Shown piece by piece: positions 1 through 6,284 of a DNA stretch of 6,908 bases. Source of the stretch: Acidimicrobiales bacterium (GTDB taxonomy: Bacteria > Actinomycetota > Acidimicrobiia > Acidimicrobiales > RAAP-2); assembly GCA_017883105.1 (NCBI GenBank), contig JADGOF010000117.1, positions 1 to 6,908 on the forward strand. The letters are read 5' to 3'. The translations under genes were made by a program, and so were the position numbers. Each line of letters starts with the position of its first letter. Within the stretch, counting starts at the first letter, position 1. The notes beneath the pieces are model-generated. The model worked only from the letters and a program-made list of their open reading frames with translations, was not told the DNA's origin and did no database searches.

Positions 1-2
1 CA

Positions 3-161
3 CTAGATGCCACCACACGAGTGCCCGAGCATGGAAAAGGTCGTTGATTGAGGAAGCAGGAGCGATGCCGGCGTTGTGGCGCCAGCGACGTTTGGAGTTG
101 AGGCCAAGCCTAGGAGCATCACCGCAGAAACGACCGCACCCATCGTGACCCTACGAACCAT
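3..161 (-). CDS. Small secreted peptide, or truncated secreted protein, of unknown function (52 aa)
   Basis: Translating the minus strand from the ATG at 161 gives 52 residues ending at a TAG at 3..5. Residues 1-28 form a textbook signal peptide: a basic start (MVRR), a hydrophobic core (GAVVSAVMLLGLA) and an AGA signal-peptidase site at residues 26-28. The predicted mature part is only about 24 residues, TTPASLLLPQSTTFSMLGHS followed by CGGI, with a single Cys at residue 49. A strong Shine-Dalgarno sequence (AAAGGA at 171..176) lies 9 nt from the ATG. The gene lies downstream of the large membrane-protein gene on the same strand, 195 bp away. I do not recognise the family. The mature region is so short that this may be the front of a larger exported protein cut by a nonsense codon. 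It could also be a genuine small exported peptide. The ORF and signal peptide are seen directly; export is inferred. Confidence 0.55.
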   Translation of the reverse strand: MVRRVTMGAVVSAVMLLGLASTPNVAGATTPASLLLPQSTTFSMLGHSCGGI

Positions 162-170
162 CGTCCCCCG

Positions 171-176
171 TCCTTT
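171..176 (-). promoter_or_regulatory. Ribosome binding site of the small secreted ORF
   Basis: The minus strand reads AAAGGA here, with a 9-nt G-rich spacer before the ATG at 161. This supports real translation of an otherwise very short ORF and fixes its start. Confidence 0.5.
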
Positions 177-356
177 CCCTGCGCCATCGCTGGCAGCCGA
201 AGATGAGCGCCAGCCTATAACAGTCCGTCATTCGACACCCATGCAGGTCATCATGGGCCGGCAACTGCCAGCGAGCGTGGCCACGAGGTAGTCCGCGACC
301 TGGGCTGAACTATGCGCCCGTGGTGCCCACGCCCCGTTCATGTTCGAAGCAGCGGC

Positions 357-3300
357 TCACTCTGACGGCTTGGGCGATCCCGAAACGCCCGCCGGCTTGC
401 TCTCGACTGTCCCGCCCGGCTCGGAGCTCTCCCCTCCGGCGGTCGGAGGGGAGAGGGGATCACCGCTCTCGTCGATTGCCCCAAAGGAGGAGGCGATGAA
501 TGCGTCAGTCTCGCGTTGCGCGGCCACCATTCGCTTCTCGGCCCCCACGGCCAGCAGCTTCCCGAGTCCCGGGATCTCCCACAGGGACTCGGCCCGCAGG
601 ATGGCCATCACCACCGGTACCAGATGCTCGGCAGTGTCGAAGACCACGTAACGCGGCAGCCACTCGGGCTCGTACTTGGCGTTGAAGCGCCACAGGGACT
701 CAATCTGGGCGAAGTTGGACAGCCGTTTGAGGAACCATCGTTCGGCCCGTTGCACGGTGCCGTCGCCCTTGTCGCCGGACAGAGTCGACCGCAACGCGGC
801 GAAGTTGAGGCTGAGCCCTTCGTAGCCGGAATCCTGGAGGTGCTCGATGGTCGAGCACAGCGCGAAGTCCAGCAGCCCGTTGGGGTGATCCCCCGGGTCA
901 CGCCGCATGAGATCGAGGGAGTACCCCTTGATGCCGGGAGCCGGCACGAACTGGCACATCGCCGCGGCCGACCCGTCGGGCCCTCGGACCACGGTGAGCA
1001 ACAAGCCAGTGTCCCGCGGGTCGAACACCCGACCCAACATCATCGAGAAGCCGCGTTCGTGTTCACCCTGGCGGCTCAGCCGCATCAGCGCGGTGAGCTC
1101 TTTGGAGAGGGCGGGTTCGAGGCGTGCCGGGTCGTGGAAGGTGGCGGTGTAGCCGTGCTTCTTGATCCGGTTGTGGGCCTGGCGCAACCCCTTCATGTCA
1201 CCACCGGCCAGCGTGAAGGGTTGGACCTCCACCACGGCTTCGTCTCCGAGGTAGATGTTGTGCATCCCCGAGTCGCGGTAGATGGGCAGCCAATCCTCCC
1301 CGGCCCCCATCACCGAAGTGACCCACCCGTGGCCGTCGGCGAACTTCCGGAACGCCCCCCATGCCTGTTCCCGTTCGTTGCGCGGGCCGATGGGGTCGGG
1401 CGAGATCAGGCATACGCCTCCGTAGACGGCATAGGCCACGAGGCTGTCGCGGTGGAAGAACCACTTCTTGTCCGATCGCAGCGCGAAATAGTCGAGGGTT
1501 GACGAGCCGTGACGGCGCACGATGTCGCGGGCTCGGAACTCGGCCGCCCGGCCGGAATTCAATCGCCGGTCGACCACCGGTCGGGTGAGGAGGAAGAGGG
1601 TGATGGCCACCACCGAAAGTCCGATGGTCAGCAGGGCCGGGGCCAGAAACCGATCGCCCCTCTCGGGGAGGGGAACCGTCTCGATACCCACCAGGCGCTC
1701 CGAGACGGCCCACAGTGCCGTCCACCACGGAATGTGGGTGTGGTGATTGTGGCCGACGTGGGTGAGCAGCTCGATGGAGGCAGCGGTCAACACGGTGATG
1801 CCGACCACGCCGATCCCGATGGCGATGAGGGCCGATCGGAGTGACGACCGGTCGGATGCTGACTGGAAGTCCTTCCGATGGGTGACGAGTAGGACCAAGA
1901 TGGCTAGCGCGGCCAGCGATTCCTCGATATCGGCACCGGCCACGATGTGCAGGACGATGGTGCCCGACAAGAGGACCACTGCCACCCGCCAGGCTCTTCG
2001 TTGTCCGCGGAGGATGCCCCGGCCGATGGCCACCAGCGCCAGTCCGGCCATGGCGATGAGGGCGCCGGCGGCGACACTGGCCCTCACCGGGAGGAATTGC
2101 TGCACCACATGCAGTCGGCCGCGCAGCGGCGGGGTGATGGCGTCGAGCAGGTCGATGACCCCGGCGGCGAGGATGGCCGCCGCGGCCAGGCGTCGCACCC
2201 GTCGAGGGCGACGGTGGCCCTGGCGGAGGTCGGGTGCCGGAGGCCACGACTCACCCTTCGGATAGGAGGCAACTAGAGAAGGGTGCAGCGTGCGGACGGT
2301 GCGGCCCCGGGTGACGACCCGTTCGAGATGGCTGGGGGAAGGGAGCTCGGTGTGCCCCAACAGGAGCCGGACGTGGAGCTCGGCCCCGGTCTCGAGTTCG
2401 ACCCAGCTCACCCACTGGTTGTGGAGGAAGACCGGTGGGAGCCCCAGTCGACCGCGGTGTTCGTCGACGACCTCGGCGGTGGCTCCCACGTTGGCATAGA
2501 AGCCCACGCCCAGATGGGTGAGCTCCGATTGGAGCGTGGCTGCGGTGATCAGGCCGGCATAGCCACGCCCCACCAGACGTCGGGCATCATCCCGGGCGAT
2601 GTCGTTGGCGCCGGCCTCGGGCTGCACGGCATCGAGGGCGCCCCCGCCCAGGATCGACCACATGCGCCGGCTGAGCAAGCCGAGCACCACCGCCATGATC
2701 ACCAACACCGCCAGGGCGACCAGGGAGGCGACAACGATCTGGTCGTGGAGATCGGCCTGGTGGGCGTGGCGGATGGCCTTGGCCGGCAGGCCCGAACCGA
2801 TATGGCCCAGAACCCACGGTGTGGCTGCCACACGCAACAGGATGGCCACGGCGAATGGCACGAGAAGCCACCACGCGTAGCGACCGAGTCGACGATAGAG
2901 GGTGCGTGACACGACGAACCGGGTCAGGGCCGAGGGATCGCTCAGGCGGTTGAGGCCGACCAACCAGGGCGAGTCCTTGGTGGATCGCGCAGCCAGGGTT
3001 CGCCAACCCCTGCCGGCCGATGAGTGGCCGATGGCCCCGGGCTTGCAGTCGGCCGCCGGGTTGAATTCGGTATCCGGGCCGTTACGACCCGACGCGTAGG
3101 CATGTTCCCCCGGCTCCACCCGCACCACCCGGACCCCAGTGGCACTGTGGAGATGGAGGTCCACCGGGCCCAGTTGTTCGACACCCTGGGCGGCCAGGCT
3201 GGCGATGGTTTCGGGATCGGTGTCGTAGCCCGGTTCGTGGGTTCCGGTCTGGCGGATGGCGCGGCGCTCCTCCACGGTGGCAAATCGGCGGAGGGCCTCT

Positions 3301-3623
3301 CCGAGTCGGGGATGGGCCTCGATCGACCGTCGGGCTTCAGTCACCGGTGACACCGACCCGGTGAGGTCGAAGAGATTGCCGGCGATGATCAGGATGCCCG
3401 GTCCGTCCCAGGTGTCGAGGGCGCGGGCCAACTCGGTGGTGACCGCGATACTGGTCGGGGTGGCGTCGGGGGTGAGCAGGAGATCGCTGACCACCATCAC
3501 CCGCCGGCCGAGCGGGACCTCGACCCGGCTCCCACCGGGCTCAGGCGAGAAGGGAGCACCCTCGACTTCCGGCAACCGGACGTTGAGGTCCGTTTCATCC
3601 GGTGGATGTGTGGGCGCGGTCAC
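357..3623 (-). CDS. Fusion membrane protein: degenerate metallophosphoesterase-like N-terminus plus MprF/LysX-type phosphatidylglycerol lysyltransferase (DUF2156) C-terminus
   Basis: The likely role is aminoacyl transfer from aminoacyl-tRNA to membrane phospholipid at the cytoplasmic membrane, altering surface charge; this is inferred from the C-terminal family. From the chosen GTG (1088 aa): residues about 41-430 resemble a calcineurin-like phosphoesterase, interrupted by two membrane segments (about 249-268 and 295-318). An MprF-type membrane block follows (about 479-680, roughly six hydrophobic segments), then a DUF2156/LPG-synthase domain (about 694-1029) with motifs TLDYFALRSDKKWFFHRDS, LISPDPIGP and MKGLRQAHNRIKKHGY. 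The tail (about 1050-1088) is Pro/Gly/Ser-rich. The phosphoesterase metal motifs are replaced: SDLLL for SDxH, AGNLFD for GDxxD, GTHE for GNHD, and TAATL for GHTH. GTG 3623 was preferred because GGAGGGG precedes it; ATG 3653 lacks an RBS and the longest frame (start at 3776) would run into acs. The amino acid donated and the lipid acceptor cannot be read from the sequence. The gene diverges from acs. The DUF2156 assignment is strong; the pseudoenzyme call is inference. Confidence 0.85.
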   Translation of the reverse strand: MTAPTHPPDETDLNVRLPEVEGAPFSPEPGGSRVEVPLGRRVMVVSDLLLTPDATPTSIAVTTELARALDTWDGPGILIIAGNLFDLTGSVSPVTEARRSIEAHPRLGEALRRFATVEERRAIRQTGTHEPGYDTDPETIASLAAQGVEQLGPVDLHLHSATGVRVVRVEPGEHAYASGRNGPDTEFNPAADCKPGAIGHSSAGRGWRTLAARSTKDSPWLVGLNRLSDPSALTRFVVSRTLYRRLGRYAWWLLVPFAVAILLRVAATPWVLGHIGSGLPAKAIRHAHQADLHDQIVVASLVALAVLVIMAVVLGLLSRRMWSILGGGALDAVQPEAGANDIARDDARRLVGRGYAGLITAATLQSELTHLGVGFYANVGATAEVVDEHRGRLGLPPVFLHNQWVSWVELETGAELHVRLLLGHTELPSPSHLERVVTRGRTVRTLHPSLVASYPKGESWPPAPDLRQGHRRPRRVRRLAAAAILAAGVIDLLDAITPPLRGRLHVVQQFLPVRASVAAGALIAMAGLALVAIGRGILRGQRRAWRVAVVLLSGTIVLHIVAGADIEESLAALAILVLLVTHRKDFQSASDRSSLRSALIAIGIGVVGITVLTAASIELLTHVGHNHHTHIPWWTALWAVSERLVGIETVPLPERGDRFLAPALLTIGLSVVAITLFLLTRPVVDRRLNSGRAAEFRARDIVRRHGSSTLDYFALRSDKKWFFHRDSLVAYAVYGGVCLISPDPIGPRNEREQAWGAFRKFADGHGWVTSVMGAGEDWLPIYRDSGMHNIYLGDEAVVEVQPFTLAGGDMKGLRQAHNRIKKHGYTATFHDPARLEPALSKELTALMRLSRQGEHERGFSMMLGRVFDPRDTGLLLTVVRGPDGSAAAMCQFVPAPGIKGYSLDLMRRDPGDHPNGLLDFALCSTIEHLQDSGYEGLSLNFAALRSTLSGDKGDGTVQRAERWFLKRLSNFAQIESLWRFNAKYEPEWLPRYVVFDTAEHLVPVVMAILRAESLWEIPGLGKLLAVGAEKRMVAAQRETDAFIASSFGAIDESGDPLSPPTAGGESSEPGGTVESKPAGVSGSPKPSE
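427..455. repeat. Perfect 12-bp inverted repeat (hairpin) inside the 3' end of the large fusion gene
   Basis: CTCTCCCCTCCG (427..438) is perfectly complementary to CGGAGGGGAGAG (444..455), with a 5-nt loop (GCGGT). It lies in the low-complexity Pro/Gly/Ser tail codons, about 70-100 nt before the stop codon, downstream of the conserved catalytic domain. No T-tract follows on either strand, so it is not a canonical intrinsic terminator. It could be an mRNA-stabilising stem, a small inserted palindromic element or a chance product of the low-complexity tail. Confidence 0.6.
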
Positions 3624-3625
3624 GG

Positions 3626-3632
3626 CCCCTCC
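3626..3632 (-). promoter_or_regulatory. Ribosome binding site deciding the start of the fusion gene
   Basis: On the minus strand GGAGGGG precedes the GTG at 3623; the GGAGG core is 4 nt from the start codon, a somewhat short spacing. In the longer reading frame these bases would encode part of a GLYDGGA stretch, which explains why the longer ORF is probably an extension into the leader. No comparable site precedes the ATG at 3653. Confidence 0.5.
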
Positions 3633-3668
3633 ATCGTAGAGTCCCGCCACCATTAGGCTGAGGCGCGT

Positions 3669-3690
3669 CGGCAGAGAGCGGTCTCTGCCG
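3669..3690. repeat. Perfect 9-bp inverted repeat in the divergent intergenic region; candidate operator or leader hairpin
   Basis: CGGCAGAGA (3669..3677) and TCTCTGCCG (3682..3690) are exact reverse complements separated by GCGG. The dyad sits 24 nt upstream of the acs GTG and 45 nt upstream of the start of the divergent gene. As DNA it fits a dimeric regulator's operator able to act on both genes. As RNA it would form a stem ending 9 nt before the acs AAGGA ribosome-binding sequence. I do not recognise a known regulator consensus. Confidence 0.6.
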
Positions 3691-3699
3691 CAAGCAGGC

Positions 3700-3704
3700 A
3701 AGGA
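3700..3704 (+). promoter_or_regulatory. Ribosome binding site of acs
   Basis: AAGGA lies 10 nt before the GTG at 3715, in the run AAGGATGGGGGAGCA. The ATG at 3704 within this run is out of frame with acs, so GTG 3715 is the best start. Confidence 0.45.
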
Positions 3705-3714
3705 TGGGGGAGCA

Positions 3715-5754
3715 GTGCCGGACGACACAGGGAAACACCAGGCCGGAGCGGCATCGGTACCATCCGAGGCCACCATCGAGGACTATTTCTCCGAACACCG
3801 GGTCTTCCCTCCCACCGAGGAGTTCCGCAGCCAGGCGGTGGTGACCGACGTAGGGATCTATGAGCGGGCCGCCCGCAGCGGACCGGAGTTCTGGGCGGAG
3901 CAGGCCGGGGCCCTCGACTGGTTCCGGCCCTGGGACACCGTCCTTTCGTGGGACCTACCCTTCGCCCGCTGGTTCGACGGCGGCACGTTGAATGTCTCCT
4001 ACAACTGCCTCGACCGCCATGTGGCCGCCGGGCGGGGGGACAAGGTGGCCTTCCACTGGGAGGGCGAGCCGGGGGACACTCGAACCATCTCCTACGGGCA
4101 GCTTCTGGTGGACGTCTCGAGGTTCGCCAACGTGCTGCGGGGACTGGGCGTGGGGCGGGGGGACCGGGTGGCCATCTACATGCCGATGATCCCCGAGTTG
4201 GCCGTGGCCATGTTGGCCTGCACCCGTATCGGTGCGGTCCACTCGGTGGTGTTCGGGGGATTCTCCTCCGAAGCTCTGCGCGACCGGATCCTGGATGCCG
4301 AGTCACGGGTGGTGGTCACCGCTGACGGCGGGTGGCGGCGGGGGTCCCCGGTGGCCTTGAAGCCCAATGTGGACGTGGCCGTCTCCGGATCACCGTGTGT
4401 GGAACACGTGGTCGTGGCCCGACGGATCGGGGGTGACGACAGGTCCGATGATGTGGCGATGACCGCCGGTCGCGACCACTGGTGGCACGAGCTGTTGAGT
4501 GGCGAGGACGGTGCGGCCGGAGGCCGACCCTCCGACGAGTGCGAGCCGGAGCACATGGCGGCCGAAGATCTCCTGTTCATCCTCTACACCTCGGGTACGA
4601 CGGCAGCACCCAAAGGCATCATGCACACCACGGGCGGCTATCTGACCCAGGTGGCGTACACCCACCGGACGGTGTTCGACCTCCATCCCGAGCGCGACGT
4701 CTACTGGTGCGCGGCCGACATCGGCTGGGTGACCGGACACAGTTACATCGTCTACGGGCCGCTGGCCAACGGTGCCACCTCGGTGATGTACGAGGGGACC
4801 CCCGACTTCCCTGACCGGGATCGGTGGTGGTCGATCATCGAGCGGTACGGCGTGACCATCCTCTACTGCGCACCGACCGCCATCCGTACCTTCATGAAGT
4901 GGGGGACCGAGTACCCGCAGCGGCACGATCTCTCCTCCCTGCGGGTGCTGGGTTCGGTGGGCGAACCCATCAATCCGGAAGCTTGGATGTGGTATTCGAC
5001 CCACATTGGCGGTGGTTCCTGCCCGGTGGTGGACACCTGGTGGCAGACGGAGACCGGCGCCATCATGATCGCCCCCCTCCCCGGCATCACCGCCACCAAG
5101 CCCGGGTCGGCCACCTTCCCGCTGCCCGGCGTCGGTGCCGAGGTGGTGGACGAGGAAGGCCATCGGGTGGAACGGGGCGGCGGCTACCTCACTCTGACGA
5201 CGCCGTGGCCCTCGATGCTGCGGGGGATCTACCGCGACCCCGAACGGTACAAGGAGACCTACTGGAGTCGCTTCGCCGGCCGCTACTTCGCCGGCGACGG
5301 CGCCAAGGTCGACGACGACGGCTACCTGTGGCTGCTCGGACGGGTCGACGACGTGATGAACGTGTCAGGCCACCGCATCTCCACCACCGAGGTGGAGTCC
5401 GCCCTGGTCGACCATCCGATGGTGGCCGAGTCGGCGGTGGTGGGCGCCATCGACATGACCACCGGGCAGGCCATCGTGGCCTTCGTCACCCTGCGGGCCG
5501 ATGCCGGGCCGGCCAGCGACGAGCGGGGTCAGGAGTTGCGGATACACGTGTCCGAGAAGATCGGACCCATCGCCCGGCCGAAGACGGTCATCTTCACCGA
5601 CGAACTGCCGAAGACCCGGAGCGGGAAGATCATGCGTCGCCTGCTCCGCGACGTGGCTGAGGGCCGAGCGCTCGGCGACACCACCACTCTGGCCGACCCG
5701 GCGGTGGTCGAAGAGATCCGGCGTCTGGCGGCATCCTCGCCGACCGACGAGTGA
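3715..5754 (+). CDS. acs: Acetate-CoA ligase (AMP-forming acetyl-CoA synthetase)
   Basis: It activates acetate to acetyl-AMP and then acetyl-CoA in the cytoplasm, feeding central metabolism. The 679-aa protein is slightly longer than the usual ~650, mainly through a short N-terminal extension. The N-terminal ACAS region and AMP-binding domain run from about residue 20 to 540; the C-terminal lid runs from about 550 to 645. Visible motifs: HSVVFGGFSSEALRDRI (176-192), P-loop YTSGTTAAPKG (291-301), IGWVTGHSYIVYGPL (336-350), VDTWWQTETG (439-448) with Trp443 matching the Trp414 that limits the Salmonella enzyme to acetate, hinge GRVDDVMNVSGHR (542-554), and PKTRSGKIMRR (632-642) with Lys638 as the adenylation lysine that acetyltransferases modify in known Acs proteins. 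The P-loop is unusual in having Ala298 where Lys is common. The downstream HAD gene overlaps by 4 bp, implying co-transcription. Propionate activation is the main alternative, made less likely by the Trp. Confidence 0.95.
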   Translation: MPDDTGKHQAGAASVPSEATIEDYFSEHRVFPPTEEFRSQAVVTDVGIYERAARSGPEFWAEQAGALDWFRPWDTVLSWDLPFARWFDGGTLNVSYNCLDRHVAAGRGDKVAFHWEGEPGDTRTISYGQLLVDVSRFANVLRGLGVGRGDRVAIYMPMIPELAVAMLACTRIGAVHSVVFGGFSSEALRDRILDAESRVVVTADGGWRRGSPVALKPNVDVAVSGSPCVEHVVVARRIGGDDRSDDVAMTAGRDHWWHELLSGEDGAAGGRPSDECEPEHMAAEDLLFILYTSGTTAAPKGIMHTTGGYLTQVAYTHRTVFDLHPERDVYWCAADIGWVTGHSYIVYGPLANGATSVMYEGTPDFPDRDRWWSIIERYGVTILYCAPTAIRTFMKWGTEYPQRHDLSSLRVLGSVGEPINPEAWMWYSTHIGGGSCPVVDTWWQTETGAIMIAPLPGITATKPGSATFPLPGVGAEVVDEEGHRVERGGGYLTLTTPWPSMLRGIYRDPERYKETYWSRFAGRYFAGDGAKVDDDGYLWLLGRVDDVMNVSGHRISTTEVESALVDHPMVAESAVVGAIDMTTGQAIVAFVTLRADAGPASDERGQELRIHVSEKIGPIARPKTVIFTDELPKTRSGKIMRRLLRDVAEGRALGDTTTLADPAVVEEIRRLAASSPTDE

Positions 5755-6248
5755 GCCCGATGGTCGGCCACAGCAACTGGGCGTGGCGGGATGGACCGCT
5801 CGAGCACCCGGGCGAGTCGGTGGTGTTCGATGTCGACGGCGTCCTGTCCGACGCCGTCGGGCGACAGCACTTCTTGGAACGTGGGCGGCGCGACTGGGAG
5901 AGCTTCTTCGAGGCGTGTGGTGACGACCCGGTCATCGAGGAGTTGGCCCGGGTCCTCGAACTGCTCGATACGCGCCTGCAGGTGATCCTGCTCACCGGAC
6001 GGCCGATGCGGGTCCAGCCCCAGACGTTGGCCTGGTTGGAGCGGTACGGATTGCGGTGGGACCTGCTGGTCATGCGCTCCCGTGGGGACTACGCCCAGGT
6101 GACCCTGTTCAAGCAGGACTCGGTAGAGGAGTTGCGGGCCCACGGGTTCGACATGCGGCTGGCCTTCGAGGACGATCCCAACAACTTCGCCATGTTCCAC
6201 GCCGAGGGCATCCCGTGCGTGTACATCCATTCGGGGTACTACGAGTAG
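5751..6248 (+). CDS. HAD-superfamily phosphatase, similar to the T4 Pnkp 3'-phosphatase domain
   Basis: This 165-aa single-domain HAD hydrolase has all four motifs: FDVDGVLSD (Asp27 nucleophile, Asp29 acid/base), ILLTGRP (Thr82, Arg84), Lys121 and AFEDDPNN (Asp141, Asp142 for Mg2+). The order TGR, then a predicted helix ending WLERYG, then DLLVMRSRGDY, LFKQD, AFEDD and a closing IPCVYIHSGYY follows the phosphatase half of T4 polynucleotide kinase/phosphatase. That makes a nucleic-acid or nucleotide 3'-phosphatase the best guess, but the substrate is unproven. No kinase or ligase domain is attached or adjacent. The GTG at 5751 shares a GTGA with the acs stop, suggesting translational coupling; ATG 5760 in the same frame is the alternative start. 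No Shine-Dalgarno is obvious for either, consistent with reinitiation after acs. It converges on the lnt-like gene with a 36-bp gap. Confidence 0.85.
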   Translation: MSPMVGHSNWAWRDGPLEHPGESVVFDVDGVLSDAVGRQHFLERGRRDWESFFEACGDDPVIEELARVLELLDTRLQVILLTGRPMRVQPQTLAWLERYGLRWDLLVMRSRGDYAQVTLFKQDSVEELRAHGFDMRLAFEDDPNNFAMFHAEGIPCVYIHSGYYE

Positions 6249-6284
6249 CCGCCGCCCGGGGCGGGTCGCCTTGCAGGCCGTCTC

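Larger units (their letters stand above)
3624..3714. promoter_or_regulatory. Divergent promoter region between the fusion membrane-protein gene and acs
   Basis: This 91-bp gap separates two genes transcribed away from each other, so both promoters should lie here or overlap the gene starts. I cannot find convincing -35/-10 pairs: TAGAGT at 3637..3642 is a possible plus-strand -10 but has no matching -35. The notable element is the inverted repeat at 3669..3690. The region's regulatory role is inferred from gene orientation alone. Confidence 0.5.

Noticed and set aside
214..221. TATA-like octamer CCTATAAC (GTTATAGG on the minus strand) as a -10 element
   Set aside because: It is attractive as an AT-rich island upstream of the small secreted ORF, but no suitable -35 lies at the right spacing on either strand.
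76..291. Plus-strand 71-codon frame at the left end
   Set aside because: It overlaps the minus-strand signal-peptide ORF, has no clear ribosome-binding site, and its product shows no domain or signal.
319..331. CGTGG-TGC-CCACG hairpin just after the stop of the fusion gene
   Set aside because: A 5-bp stem without a T-run is expected by chance in GC-rich DNA; not supported as a terminator.
516..1502. Long plus-strand open frame (328 codons) antisense to the fusion gene
   Set aside because: It is fully inside the DUF2156 coding region on the other strand; its translation lacks recognisable domains and has the His/Gly/Arg bias of a GC-rich shadow frame.
1198..2247. Minus-strand open frame of 349 codons in another phase
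   Set aside because: It overlaps the recognised MprF-type region on the same strand, and its product is Arg/Pro/Gly/His-rich with no motifs.
3624..3776. Longer start for the fusion gene at 3776, or at ATG 3653
   Set aside because: The 3776 start would overlap the first codons of divergent acs and translate the intergenic dyad. ATG 3653 has no ribosome-binding site, while GTG 3623 has GGAGGGG just upstream.
4390..5163. Minus-strand frame of 257 codons inside acs
   Set aside because: acs is unambiguous here; the antisense product is a compositional shadow. The same applies to the minus frames at 3653..4306 and 5529..6230.
5834..5859. 10-bp inverted repeat CGACGGCGTC / GACGCCGTCG with a 6-nt loop
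   Set aside because: It coincides with the codons of the catalytic FDVDGV motif and following Asp-Ala-Val residues of the HAD gene, so GC-rich codon choice explains it.
6252..6264. Possible terminator hairpin (CCGCC / GGCGG) between the convergent HAD and lnt genes
   Set aside because: The stem is only 5 bp with a 3-nt loop and there is no T-tract on either strand; too weak to call.
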